Assembly: GCA_963797015.1 (NCBI GenBank)
Contig: CAWCNV010000006.1
Coordinates: 372,001 to 436,000, forward strand
Length of the DNA: 64,000 bases
Reading direction: 5' to 3'
From: JBBPZA01 sp963797015
GTDB taxonomy: Bacteria; Actinomycetota; Thermoleophilia; Solirubrobacterales; Solirubrobacteraceae
The first letter of the stretch is position 1, and each line of letters begins with the position of its first letter. The notes below the pieces were generated by a model, which worked only from the letters and a program-made list of their open reading frames with translations, was not told the origin of the DNA and did not search any database. Positions 30,693 to 38,793 of the stretch are shown piece by piece. The position numbers and the translations under genes were made by a program.

Positions 30693-32052
30693 GCGGGGCG
30701 CCCGCGTCGTGGCGCCGGAGCTGCTCCATCGCGGTCGGGCGCCAGCGCTCTTCGAAGAGCCGCGCCGGATCGGCGGCCGCGACCTGGGCCGGGTCGAGCT
30801 CGAGGTGCTCGGCCCACAGGCGCACGCGCGTGTCACGCGCAAGCCCGGCGTCGTCGGTCACCACGTTCATCTCGGTGTCGTTGAACAGCGAGTGGGCGTT
30901 CAGGTTGGCCGAGCCGATGGTGAGCCAGCTGTCGTCGACCACGCACACCTTCGCGTGCACATAGAGCGGATCGCGTAGCGGCCCGCTGCGGGCGACCAGC
31001 GTGGTCGCGAGCATGCGGTCGTCGCGGTCGGCCTCCTCGAGGATCGCGAGCTGACCGCGGGTGTCGTCGTGACCGTTGTTGGCCCGGGCCGGGAGCACGA
31101 GCACGAGCCGGAACTCGTCCGACGGCGGTGTGCGCAGCTTGTCGGCGAGCACGGAGACGATCTCGGGCGCCCACAGGAACTGGTTCTCGAGATGGATCAG
31201 CCGGCGCGCCGAGCGCAGCCCGCGCACGTAGGCCTCCAGCACCCGGAAGTCTCCGCGCGGGATGCTGTCGTACATGTCCTCCGCGACCGTGCGAACCATC
31301 TGCACCGTCGAGTCACCGGCCCGCGCCGGCGCCGCGGCCGGCTCCAGGCGCTCGCCGGTCACCTCGCGCCAGCGGGTGGCGAAGTGGGCGTCGACGTCGG
31401 CGACCACCGGGCCGCGCAGCCGCGTGGCCACGTCGTGCCAGCCCAGCCGCCGGCGAGCGGGGTGCCCGGCGGAGTCGTAGCGGTCGCCGCTGTCGTCGGT
31501 GAGGTCGATGCCTCCGACGAAGGCCAGCTCTCCGTCGACCACGATCGTCTTCTCGTGGTGGCAGTGGAACGGGTGCTCGCGCGGATCGACGCGGCAGTCG
31601 ATCCTCGTCTGCCGTGTCAGCTGCTCGACGGTCTCGCGGACCTCGCCACGGGTCGGGTGGAAGGCCGGGACCGGCGCCCCGGCCCACACCAGCATGCGCA
31701 CGTCCGCGCGCTCGGCGAGCTCGCCGAGCAGCGCACCGAGGGCGACCGAGGGCTCGCAACGAACGAGCTCGAACCCGGGCGCGACGTGCCAGCCGGTCAT
31801 GTGCACGTAGCGCTGGGCGCGCTGGAGCGCCTCGGCCATCGCCGGCAGCGCCTGGGCCCCGTCGATCAGCACGTCGACGGCGTTCCCCTGGCGCGGAGGC
31901 GGCTCGCCGGCCGCCCACAGCCCACCGTCGGGCGGCTCGAGCGCTCGTTCCCAGCCCAGGCGCCGCAGCCGGCGGGCGTGCCGGGCGTGCACGGCGCGCT
32001 CGATCGCGTCGCCGACGCGCGCGTCGATGCGGCTGCGAAGTGCACCGGGCAT
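30604..32052 (-). CDS. Phospholipase D/cardiolipin synthase-like protein
   Basis: A 482-residue PLD-superfamily enzyme with two HKD motifs: HHEKTIVVDGELAFVGG (about 165-181) and YVHAKVCVVDDSWLTIGSANLN (about 365-386). These form the shared active site that exchanges phosphodiester groups. No membrane helices at the N-terminus, unlike classical cardiolipin synthases, so it may be a cytosolic or peripheral phospholipase D. Start ATG 32052. The divergent yqeY promoter lies in the 49-bp gap. The C-terminal codons overlap the convergent desaturase gene. Confidence 0.87.
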   Translation of the reverse strand: MPGALRSRIDARVGDAIERAVHARHARRLRRLGWERALEPPDGGLWAAGEPPPRQGNAVDVLIDGAQALPAMAEALQRAQRYVHMTGWHVAPGFELVRCEPSVALGALLGELAERADVRMLVWAGAPVPAFHPTRGEVRETVEQLTRQTRIDCRVDPREHPFHCHHEKTIVVDGELAFVGGIDLTDDSGDRYDSAGHPARRRLGWHDVATRLRGPVVADVDAHFATRWREVTGERLEPAAAPARAGDSTVQMVRTVAEDMYDSIPRGDFRVLEAYVRGLRSARRLIHLENQFLWAPEIVSVLADKLRTPPSDEFRLVLVLPARANNGHDDTRGQLAILEEADRDDRMLATTLVARSGPLRDPLYVHAKVCVVDDSWLTIGSANLNAHSLFNDTEMNVVTDDAGLARDTRVRLWAEHLELDPAQVAAADPARLFEERWRPTAMEQLRRHDAGAPLTHHLLALPGVSRRSARLLGPLQGLVDDS

Positions 32053-32088
32053 GCTGGTGCCTTACCCGTCGGCCGCTGATAAGGCGCC

Positions 32089-32094
32089 TATCCT
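32089..32094 (+). promoter_or_regulatory. -10 box (TATCCT) of yqeY, leaderless
   Basis: TATCCT ends 7 nt before an ATA codon at 32102 that begins the conserved YqeY sequence. The spacing is identical to that of ATG/GTG leaderless starts in this window. Confidence 0.5.
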
Positions 32095-32101
32095 TGTTCC
32101 C

Positions 32102-32530
32102 ATAGGCGTCCTAGAGCAGATCCGCTCCGACATCACCGCGGCGATGAAGGCCGGGGAGCGCGAGCGAGTCCAGGCCCTGAGGCTGGTGGTCTCCTCGCTC
32201 CAGCAGGCCGAGAAGGAGGGCGGCGCCGACGAGCTGGCGGTGCTGCGGCGCGAGCGCAAGCGGCGCCAGGACGCCGCCCAGGCGTTCCGCGACGGCGGCC
32301 GTCCGGAGCTCGCCGACAAGGAGGAGCTCGAGGCGGAGCTGATCTCCAGCTACCTGCCGGCCGAGCTGTCCGACGAGGAGCTCGAACGCGTGGTGGCCGA
32401 GGCGGTGCGCGAGACCGGCGCGAGCGAGCAGCGCGACATGGGCAAGGTCATGGGTCGCGTCATGGGGCAGCTGGACGGGCGCGCGGACGGCAAGCGGGTC
32501 TCGGCGAAGGTGCGGGAGGCGCTGGCCTGA
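32102..32530 (+). CDS. GatB/YqeY domain protein, probable ATA start
   Basis: A 142-residue YqeY protein, helical, related to the tRNA-binding tail of GatB. The family N-terminus (leucine, then EKIREDLKEAMKAG-like) matches VLEQIRSDITAAMKAGERERV here, and LISSYLPAELSDEELERVV and DMGKVMGRVMGQLDGRADGK are the conserved later parts. Just before VLEQ the frame reads ATA-GGC, with no ATG, GTG or TTG until ATG 32051, 17 codons upstream. That upstream ATG precedes the likely transcript start. I therefore favour ATA 32102, with ATG 32051 as the alternative. It overlaps phoH by 4 nt. Confidence 0.85.
   Translation: MGVLEQIRSDITAAMKAGERERVQALRLVVSSLQQAEKEGGADELAVLRRERKRRQDAAQAFRDGGRPELADKEELEAELISSYLPAELSDEELERVVAEAVRETGASEQRDMGKVMGRVMGQLDGRADGKRVSAKVREALA
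32514..32519 (+). promoter_or_regulatory. Ribosome-binding site deciding a CTG start for phoH
   Basis: GGGAGG lies 7 nt upstream of the CTG at 32527 that overlaps the yqeY stop (CTGA). This supports initiation at CTG and not at the GTG 23 codons downstream. Confidence 0.6.
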
Positions 32531-33513
32531 CCATTCGCCGTCAGCTCGAGCTCGCCAACGACGTCGCCGCCGAGCTCGCCGGCAGCCAGGACAGCGTGCT
32601 GCGCGCGCTGGAGGGGCACCTGGACGGCGCGCGCGTGCATCTTCGTGGCAACCTCGTCACGCTCGAGGGCGACGAGGAGGGCGTGCGCGCCGGCGAGCAG
32701 GTGGTGCGCGAGCTCGCAGACCTCGTGGCCCAGGGCCATACGATCGCGCCCGGCACGATCGAGGCGGTTACGGGCGCCCTGGACCGCCACCAGTCGCCGG
32801 CCGCGATCCTCGAGGACGTCGTGTGGCGCCACCGCAACATCAAGGTCGCGCCCAAGACCGTCAACCAGAAGCGCTACGTCGACTCGATCCGGCGCAACAC
32901 GATCACGTTCGGGATCGGCCCGGCCGGCACCGGCAAGACGTTCCTGGCCGTGGCCATGGCCGCCGCCGCGCTCTCGCGGCGGGAGGTGAACCGCATCATC
33001 CTCACCCGTCCGGCCGTCGAAGCCGGCGAACGCCTGGGTTTCCTGCCCGGCGACATGATGGCCAAGGTCGACCCCTACCTGCGCCCGCTGTTCGACGCAC
33101 TGCGCGACATGCTCGACCCCGAGCGCGTGAACCAGCACCTCGACCGCGGCGTGATCGAGGTCGCGCCGCTGGCCTTCATGCGGGGCCGGACCCTGAATGA
33201 CTCGTTCGTGATCCTCGACGAGGCCCAGAACACCTCGCCCGAGCAGATGAAGATGTTCCTCACGCGGCTGGGCTTCGGCTCGAAGATGGTGGTCACCGGC
33301 GACATCACCCAAATTGATCTTCCCCGTGAACAGCGCTCGGGCCTGGTCGTGGTGGCCGACATCCTCGACCGCCTGGACGACATCGAGTTCATCCGCTTCG
33401 GGGGCGAGGACGTCGTGCGCCACAAGCTCGTCCAGCGCATCGTGGAGGCCTACGGCACGGCGGCCGAGCGGTCGGCGCCCGAGCTGCGGGCTGCTCCCCC
33501 ACGGCGTGCTTGA
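32527..33513 (+). CDS. phoH: PhoH-family ATPase, probable CTG start
   Basis: P-loop ATPase of the PhoH/YbeZ family, usually paired with YbeY in RNA metabolism. Walker A GPAGTGKT at residues 131-138, TRPAVEAGERLGFLPGD, Walker B FVILDEAQNT and TQIDLPR are present. The first canonical start in the frame is GTG 32596, which would cut off the conserved N-terminal strand and helix (TIRRQLELANDVAAELAGS). A CTG at 32527 in a CTGA overlap with yqeY and behind a good ribosome site restores them. 328 residues. The phoH-ybeY-era order is conserved in bacteria. Confidence 0.9.
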   Translation: MTIRRQLELANDVAAELAGSQDSVLRALEGHLDGARVHLRGNLVTLEGDEEGVRAGEQVVRELADLVAQGHTIAPGTIEAVTGALDRHQSPAAILEDVVWRHRNIKVAPKTVNQKRYVDSIRRNTITFGIGPAGTGKTFLAVAMAAAALSRREVNRIILTRPAVEAGERLGFLPGDMMAKVDPYLRPLFDALRDMLDPERVNQHLDRGVIEVAPLAFMRGRTLNDSFVILDEAQNTSPEQMKMFLTRLGFGSKMVVTGDITQIDLPREQRSGLVVVADILDRLDDIEFIRFGGEDVVRHKLVQRIVEAYGTAAERSAPELRAAPPRRA

Positions 33514-33901
33514 CGTAGAGGTCATCGGGCTGGAACGGGCCCACGACGGCCTCGCCGAGGAGGAGCTGCGCGAGCTGTGCGCGCTCGCGCTGGCCTCCGC
33601 CGGCCTGCGCGAGGGCCACCTCGCGGTCGAGTTCGTCACCCCGGAGCGCATGCGCGCGCTGAACCGGGAGCACCGCGGCGTCGACGCTCCCACCGACGTC
33701 CTCTCCTTCCCGGTGGACGAGGCGGAGCCGGCCGTGGGCCCGCGCGAGCTCGGCGACGTGCTCGTCTGCCCCGAGCACGCCGATGACGAGCGCGAGGCGG
33801 TCCTGCACGGCGCGCTGCACCTCGCGGGCATGGACCACGAGACCGACGACGGCGAGATGCTCGCGGTCCAGCGCGAGATCCTCGGCTGGCACCACGTCTG
33901 A
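33506..33901 (+). CDS. ybeY: Endoribonuclease YbeY (rRNA maturation factor)
   Basis: Zinc-dependent RNase involved in 16S rRNA 3' maturation and ribosome quality control. The metal motif H-x-x-x-H-x-x-G-x-D-H reads HGALHLAGMDHE with His101, His105 and His111. TDVLSFPVDE and LGDVLVCPEHA are also conserved. GTG start at 33506 overlaps the end of phoH by 8 nt. 131 residues, slightly shorter than average but complete. Confidence 0.94.
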   Translation: MLDVEVIGLERAHDGLAEEELRELCALALASAGLREGHLAVEFVTPERMRALNREHRGVDAPTDVLSFPVDEAEPAVGPRELGDVLVCPEHADDEREAVLHGALHLAGMDHETDDGEMLAVQREILGWHHV

Positions 33902-33905
33902 CGAA

Positions 33906-34802
33906 ATGCCAACGCGGTCGGGCTTCGTTGCACTCGCCGGCCGGCCCAACGTCGGCAAGTCGACGCTCGTCAACGCGATCGTCGGAGCGAAGGTCGCGAT
34001 CGTGTCCGACAAGCCCCAGACCACGCGGCGCGCGATTCGCGGGGTGGCGACGGCGCCGGAGTGGCAGCTGGTGCTGGTCGACCTTCCCGGCGTGCAGCGC
34101 CCGCGCGACGTCCTGACCGCGCGCATGCAGCACCGGGTCGAGCAGGAGCTGGGCGCGTCCGACGCGGCGCTGCTGGTGGTGGACGGGGAGAGCCGGCCCG
34201 GCCCGGGTGACCGCTTCATCGCCTCCGCCCTGGCTGCCTCCCCGGTGCCGGTGACGATCGCGGTCAACAAGGTCGACCGCCTCGGTCGCGGCCAGGTCGC
34301 GGTTGCGCTGGAGCAGGCGGCGGGGCTCGCCGACCGCGCAGGGCTCGAGGCCGAGCTGTTCCCGGTCTCGGCGCGCCGCGGCAGCGGCATCCCGGCGCTG
34401 GTCGAGCACCTCGCCGCCCAGCTGCCCGAGGGCGACTTCCTGTACCCGCCGCGCGAGCGCAGCGACGTGCCGCGTGACGTCCTGCTCGCCGAGCTCGTGC
34501 GCGAGCAGGTGCTGGCCCGGACGTTCCAGGAGCTGCCGCACGCGGTCGAGGTCGAGATCGACGAGATCGACGAGCACAGCGGCGACGTCGCCCGGGTGCG
34601 CGCCAACGTGTGGACGGAGACCGAGTCCCAGAAGGGGATCGTGATCGGCGCGAAGGGCAGGATGGTGAAAGCGATCGGCGTCGCCGCGCGGCGCGAGCTC
34701 GAGCGCGAGCTGGGCCGCCAGGTCCACCTCGAGCTCTCGGTCCGCGTCCGCAGGCGCTGGCGCGCGGACGATGCGCTCCTCGACAGGTTGGGGATTGAGT
34801 AG
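33906..34802 (+). CDS. era: GTPase Era
   Basis: Essential GTPase that binds the 3' end of 16S rRNA. G1 GRPNVGKST near 13-21, G3 DLPGVQ near 59-64, G4 NKVD near 122-125, and a C-terminal KH domain with IVIGAKGRMVKAIG near 244-257. 298 residues. Starts 4 nt after ybeY in the same operon. Confidence 0.96.
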   Translation: MPTRSGFVALAGRPNVGKSTLVNAIVGAKVAIVSDKPQTTRRAIRGVATAPEWQLVLVDLPGVQRPRDVLTARMQHRVEQELGASDAALLVVDGESRPGPGDRFIASALAASPVPVTIAVNKVDRLGRGQVAVALEQAAGLADRAGLEAELFPVSARRGSGIPALVEHLAAQLPEGDFLYPPRERSDVPRDVLLAELVREQVLARTFQELPHAVEVEIDEIDEHSGDVARVRANVWTETESQKGIVIGAKGRMVKAIGVAARRELERELGRQVHLELSVRVRRRWRADDALLDRLGIE

Positions 34803-34812
34803 GGTCAAGCGC

Positions 34813-35781
34813 GTGGCTCAGACCGCGTTCGTCACCGGCGGATCCGGGTTCATCGGGCAGAAGCTGATCAGGCGCCTGGCCGGGGAGGGCTGGACGGTGA
34901 AGGCGCTCGCGCGCTCGGCCGCCTCGGAGGAAAAGGTGCGCGCGGCCGGCGCCGAGCCGGTGCGCGGGGACCTCGACGACGTCGCCGCGATGCGCGACGG
35001 CGCGACCGGCAGCGAGGTCGTGTTCCACGCCGCCGCCGCCCTCGGGGCAGGCGGCTCCTGGGAGCCGTTCATCCGTGGCAACGTGGTGGGCACGAACAAC
35101 GCGCTGGCCGCGGCCCGCGGCGCCGGCGTACGGCGCTTCGTGCACGTCGGCACCGAGGCGGCCCTGATGGCCGGCGAGCCGCTCGTGAACGTCGACGAGC
35201 GCGCTCCGCTGCAACCGGATTCACCCGCGCCCTACTCGGCTACCAAGGCGCGCGCGGAGCAGGCGGTGCGCCAGGCGGCCGACGGGCTGCAGACGGTCGT
35301 GGTCCGGCCGCGCTTCGTGTGGGGGGCGGGCGACACGACGCTGCTGCCCAACCTCGTCGCGATGGTGAGGTCCGGCCGCTTCCGGTGGGTCGGCGGCGGC
35401 CGCCACCTCACGGACATCACCCACGTCGACAACGTCGTCGAGGGGCTGCTGCTGGGCGCCGCGCGCGGCGGCTCGGGGGAGGCCTACTTCGTCACCGACG
35501 GCGAGCCGGTGGTGTTCCGCGAGTTCGTCTCCGAGCTGCTGCGCACGCAGGGGGTCGAGCCTCCCGAGGGCAGCGTGCCCGCGCCGGTGGCGGTCCCCGC
35601 CGCGCGCGCCGTCGAGACCGCGTGGAAGCTCGCCCGGCGTCCGGGTGAGCCGCCGTTGACCCTGTTCGCCGCGTGGGTCTCCTCGCAGGAGTGCACGATC
35701 GACATCTCCAAGGCGCGCCGCGAGCTCGGCTACGCGCCGGTCAAGGACCGCGAGGAGGGGCTGCGGGAGCTGCGCGGATGA
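34813..35781 (+). CDS. NAD-dependent epimerase/dehydratase (extended SDR)
   Basis: A 322-residue extended SDR. Rossmann motif FVTGGSGFIGQKLIRRLAGEGW near 5-26, VFHAAAALG, and the catalytic YSATK (Tyr, Lys) near 140-144. The C-terminal part (LTDITHVDNVVEGLLLGA) resembles 3-beta-hydroxysteroid dehydrogenase/isomerase-like members. GTG start 10 nt after era; overlaps the alcohol dehydrogenase start (ATGA). Substrate unknown. Confidence 0.85.
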   Translation: MAQTAFVTGGSGFIGQKLIRRLAGEGWTVKALARSAASEEKVRAAGAEPVRGDLDDVAAMRDGATGSEVVFHAAAALGAGGSWEPFIRGNVVGTNNALAAARGAGVRRFVHVGTEAALMAGEPLVNVDERAPLQPDSPAPYSATKARAEQAVRQAADGLQTVVVRPRFVWGAGDTTLLPNLVAMVRSGRFRWVGGGRHLTDITHVDNVVEGLLLGAARGGSGEAYFVTDGEPVVFREFVSELLRTQGVEPPEGSVPAPVAVPAARAVETAWKLARRPGEPPLTLFAAWVSSQECTIDISKARRELGYAPVKDREEGLRELRG

Positions 35782-36884
35782 AGGTCCGCGCCGCCGTGCT
35801 CGAGGAGTTCGGGCAACCGCTGGCCGTACAGGAGCTCGAGCTCGACGATCCCGGGCCGGGTGAGGCGCTGGTGCGGCTGCGCGCGTGCGGCGTGTGCCAC
35901 ACCGACATGTACACGGCGTCGGGTGTCGACCCGTCGGGATACGCCCCGACGGTGCTCGGCCACGAGGGCGCGGGCGTGGTCGAGGCGGTGGGGGAGGGCG
36001 TGAGCCTGGTCGCCCCCGGCGATCACGTCGTGACGCTGTTCTCGCCGCAGTGCGGCAAGTGCGAGCACTGCCTGAGCCCGCGCACCAACCTGTGCACGGC
36101 GATCCGCGAGCAGCAGAACAAGGGCTTCTTGCCCGACGGCTCCACGCGGCTGCACCGCGACGGCGAGCGCATCCGCCACTTCATGGGGACGAGCACGTTC
36201 GCCGAGTGCGCGGTGATGCCCGAGATCGCGCTGGCCAAGGTAGATGCCGAGGCTCCGCTGGAGGGCGCCGCGCTGTTCGCGTGCGGGCTGAGCACGGGGA
36301 TCGGCGCGGCGATGAAGACCGCGCGCGTGGAGCCGGGCTCGACCTGCGTGGTCTTCGGCTCCGGGATGGTCGGGCTGGGCGCGGTGGTGGGCTGCCGGTT
36401 GCAGGGAGCCGAGCGCATCGTCGCCGTCGACCCCTCGGCGCAGCGCCGCGAGCAGGCAACGCGCCACGGCGCGACCGAGACGCTGGCCGGTGGCGAGGGG
36501 GTGGTCGACGAGCTGCTGGCCTCGACCGGCGGCATGGGCGCCGACTACACCTTCGAGGCCACGGGCCTGGTCGGAGTCATGCGCCAGGCGGTGGAGGCGG
36601 CGCGCATGGGCTGGGGCCTGGCCACGATGTGCGGCGTCGCCGGCAAGGGGGAGACGCTGGACGTCGTCCCGCGCCTGCTGATCACCGGCCGGCGCGTGTG
36701 CGGCTCGTCGTTCGGCGGCCTCAAGGGGCGCGAGGACGTGCCCGTGCTCGTGCGCCGCTACCTCGACGGCGAGATCGACGTCGACGACTTCATCTCGCAC
36801 CGCATCACGCTCGACGAGGTCAACCACGGCTTCGAGCTGATGGAGGCCCAGGACGGCATCCGCAGCGTGATCCGCTTCGAGTAG
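35778..36884 (+). CDS. Zinc-dependent alcohol dehydrogenase (class III-like/NDMA-type)
   Basis: A 368-residue medium-chain dehydrogenase. Catalytic zinc ligands in ACGVCHTD and GHEGAG, structural zinc cysteines in CGKCEHCLSPRTNLC, and the coenzyme motif VFGSGMVGLGAV. The long loop (IREQQNKGFLPDG ... HFMGTSTFAE) is the class III/formaldehyde-type signature also found in actinobacterial NDMA-dependent and mycothiol-linked enzymes. Coupled to the preceding epimerase by an ATGA overlap, suggesting they act on the same compound series. Confidence 0.88.
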   Translation: MKVRAAVLEEFGQPLAVQELELDDPGPGEALVRLRACGVCHTDMYTASGVDPSGYAPTVLGHEGAGVVEAVGEGVSLVAPGDHVVTLFSPQCGKCEHCLSPRTNLCTAIREQQNKGFLPDGSTRLHRDGERIRHFMGTSTFAECAVMPEIALAKVDAEAPLEGAALFACGLSTGIGAAMKTARVEPGSTCVVFGSGMVGLGAVVGCRLQGAERIVAVDPSAQRREQATRHGATETLAGGEGVVDELLASTGGMGADYTFEATGLVGVMRQAVEAARMGWGLATMCGVAGKGETLDVVPRLLITGRRVCGSSFGGLKGREDVPVLVRRYLDGEIDVDDFISHRITLDEVNHGFELMEAQDGIRSVIRFE

Positions 36885-36938
36885 TTATCGCCGCTCGCCG
36901 GCGTTCGGCCTTCGGCCTCACCCCTGACGAGCGCACCA

Positions 36939-37862
36939 TTAGTAAAGCTTTCGCCCCAGCTCGCCGGCCAGCGCCTCGAGGTCGTCAACGTCGAGCTCGG
37001 GCTCGAACAGGTAGGGCAGCGTCACGACCTTGCCCTCGGCCTCCTTGCGCAGCCGGCGAAGCTGGGACTGCTGACCGTTGGCCTGCCTCCATTCGGAGCG
37101 AGCCGCGCGCGCGGCGGCGCGACCCAGGGCGCCGTCTGAGCCGGCGAGCGCTCCCAGGCGGTCGACGTCGGCGCCCGAGAAGCGACGCGGGTAGATGCCG
37201 TTGACGACGACGGCCTCGAGCTCGCGGCCGAGCTGACGCTTGAGCCGGCTCTGCAGCTCGAGCGTCTCGGTGACGGGCATCTCCTCCGCCAGCGCGACCG
37301 CTACGTAGGCCGAGCGCAGCGGGTCCTCGAGGAAGCGGCGCACGCGCGTGGCCTGGGTGGCGATCGGCCCGACGCGCGCCACGGCGGCGATCGTCTTGGG
37401 CGTCATCAGCATCGCCAGCCCGTGGCCGGACGCCGGCGCGTCGACGACCGCGAGGTCGTAGCCCTTCGCCTTGCTGCGCCAGCGCTCGGTCTGGACGAGC
37501 TCCCAGACCTTGGCCATGCTCACGACCTCGCGCGCGCCGGGAGCGGCGGCGACGATGTACTGGAACGTGCTCGAGGCCATCAGGGGCCGCGCGATCGCGC
37601 GCGAGCCGACCTGCGTGGTGACCCATTCGCCCAGCGCCTCGTGCGGGTCGATCGAGGTCGACCACAGGCGTTCGGAGAGCTGTGTCTCCTCGCCGGAGGT
37701 TGCGTCGCGGCCGTAGGAGCGCGCCAACCGGTCCTGCGCGCCGAGCTCACAGACTATGGTGCGTCGACCGCGCGCCGCCGCCGCCATGCCCAGGGCGCCG
37801 GCGACGGTGCTCTTGCCGACGCCGCCCTTCCCGGTGACGAAGATCATCTGTCTGTCGAGCAT
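36939..37862 (-). CDS. ArsA/GET3-family ATPase
   Basis: A 307-residue SIMIBI-class ATPase of the anion-transporting (ArsA) family. P-loop IFVTGKGGVGKSTVAGALG right at the N-terminus, then VVDAPASGHGLAML (switch II-like) and VVVNGIYP. The ATG at 37862 (MLDRQMIFVTGKGG) is chosen because the upstream frame overlaps the divergent phytoene synthase start. In actinobacteria pairs of such ATPases occur near WhiB genes; here it stands alone. Partner and cargo unknown. Confidence 0.85.
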   Translation of the reverse strand: MLDRQMIFVTGKGGVGKSTVAGALGMAAAARGRRTIVCELGAQDRLARSYGRDATSGEETQLSERLWSTSIDPHEALGEWVTTQVGSRAIARPLMASSTFQYIVAAAPGAREVVSMAKVWELVQTERWRSKAKGYDLAVVDAPASGHGLAMLMTPKTIAAVARVGPIATQATRVRRFLEDPLRSAYVAVALAEEMPVTETLELQSRLKRQLGRELEAVVVNGIYPRRFSGADVDRLGALAGSDGALGRAAARAARSEWRQANGQQSQLRRLRKEAEGKVVTLPYLFEPELDVDDLEALAGELGRKLY

Positions 37863-37881
37863 CTCTGGCACGTTGACCACC

Positions 37882-37910
37882 TTGACCTCGCCGCCAGCAT
37901 CGCAAACCCT
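37882..37910 (+). promoter_or_regulatory. Promoter of the phytoene synthase gene, leaderless
   Basis: TTGACC (37882-37887), a 17-bp spacer and AACCCT (37905-37910), ending 7 nt before the GTG at 37918. This is the best-formed -35/-10 pair in the window, though the -10 lacks the first T. Confidence 0.55.
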
Positions 37911-37917
37911 TCGGCCC

Positions 37918-38793
37918 GTGACCGTCACGAGCCCTTCCGCGCTGCGCAGCGCCTACGGCACCTGCCGCCGCATGCAGCGCCGCCACGATCCGACCTATTA
38001 CTGGGCCACCCGACGCCTGCCGGCCGACCTCCAGCCCGCCGTCCATGCCCTCTACGGCTTCGTGCGCGGCGCGGATGAGATCGTCGACGGTCCGCGGCGC
38101 CCGCCGACGCCGGAGGCCCGCCGCGAGGCGCTGGATCGCTGGGAGTCCGCGCTCCACGACGGTCTCGCGAGCGGCGGCTCCGATCATCCGGTGATCGCGG
38201 CGCTGGTCGACGCGGCTTCGCGGCACGAGCTGCCGCTCGAGGACGAGCTGCGCGTGTACATGCGCTCGATGCGCGTCGATTGCGGACCGGTGCGGCTGCG
38301 CACGCGCGAGGAGCTCGACGTCTACATGCGCGGCAGTGCTGGCTCTGTGGGGCGCATCATGGCGCCGCTGCTCGGCGCGCCGCCCGAGCTCTACGGCACC
38401 TTCGTGCGCCTCGGGGTGGCGTTCCAGCTCACGAACTTCATCCGCGACGTGCGCGAGGACTACGGGCTGGACCGCGTCTACCTCCCCGCCGCCGAGCGGG
38501 CGCGCTTCGGCGTGGGCGAGCGCGAGCTCGCCGAGGGCGCGGCGAGTCCCGGGCTGCGCGCGCTGCTGGCCGAGGAGGTCGGCCGCGCGCGGGCGCTGTT
38601 CGCCGAGACCGGGCCCGCGGTCGAGGGGGCGATCCCGCGCGTGCGTCCGGGGATGCGGATGGCCAGGGCGGTCTACCTGCGCGTGCTCGACCGCGTGGAG
38701 CGGATCGGCTTCGACGTGCTCGGCCGGCGCGCGGGTCTCGCGCCGTGGGAGATCGGGCCGGCGGCGGTTCGGTCGCTGGTGGCTCGAGCATGA
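37918..38793 (+). CDS. Phytoene/squalene synthase family protein
   Basis: Head-to-head prenyl transferase, 291 residues. Two Asp-rich motifs: FVRGADEIVDG (near 48-58) and FIRDVREDYGLDRVYLP (near 174-190), plus the Y-G-T-C and HALYGF elements of the phytoene synthase branch. GTG start. It overlaps the geranylgeranyl reductase-like gene by ATGA, so the two are coupled and likely serve one isoprenoid pathway (carotenoid, squalene/hopanoid or quinone side chains). The product cannot be fixed from sequence. Confidence 0.88.
   Translation: MTVTSPSALRSAYGTCRRMQRRHDPTYYWATRRLPADLQPAVHALYGFVRGADEIVDGPRRPPTPEARREALDRWESALHDGLASGGSDHPVIAALVDAASRHELPLEDELRVYMRSMRVDCGPVRLRTREELDVYMRGSAGSVGRIMAPLLGAPPELYGTFVRLGVAFQLTNFIRDVREDYGLDRVYLPAAERARFGVGERELAEGAASPGLRALLAEEVGRARALFAETGPAVEGAIPRVRPGMRMARAVYLRVLDRVERIGFDVLGRRAGLAPWEIGPAAVRSLVARA

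Noticed and set aside
34264..35214. 316-codon minus-strand ORF over era and the epimerase
   Set aside because: Opposite-strand shadow with repetitive Arg/Pro/Ala composition and no motif; both plus-strand genes are well supported.
36885..36938. Terminator between alcohol dehydrogenase and the ATPase
   Set aside because: Only very short pairings (GGCC-TTC-GGCC) are visible; not convincing.
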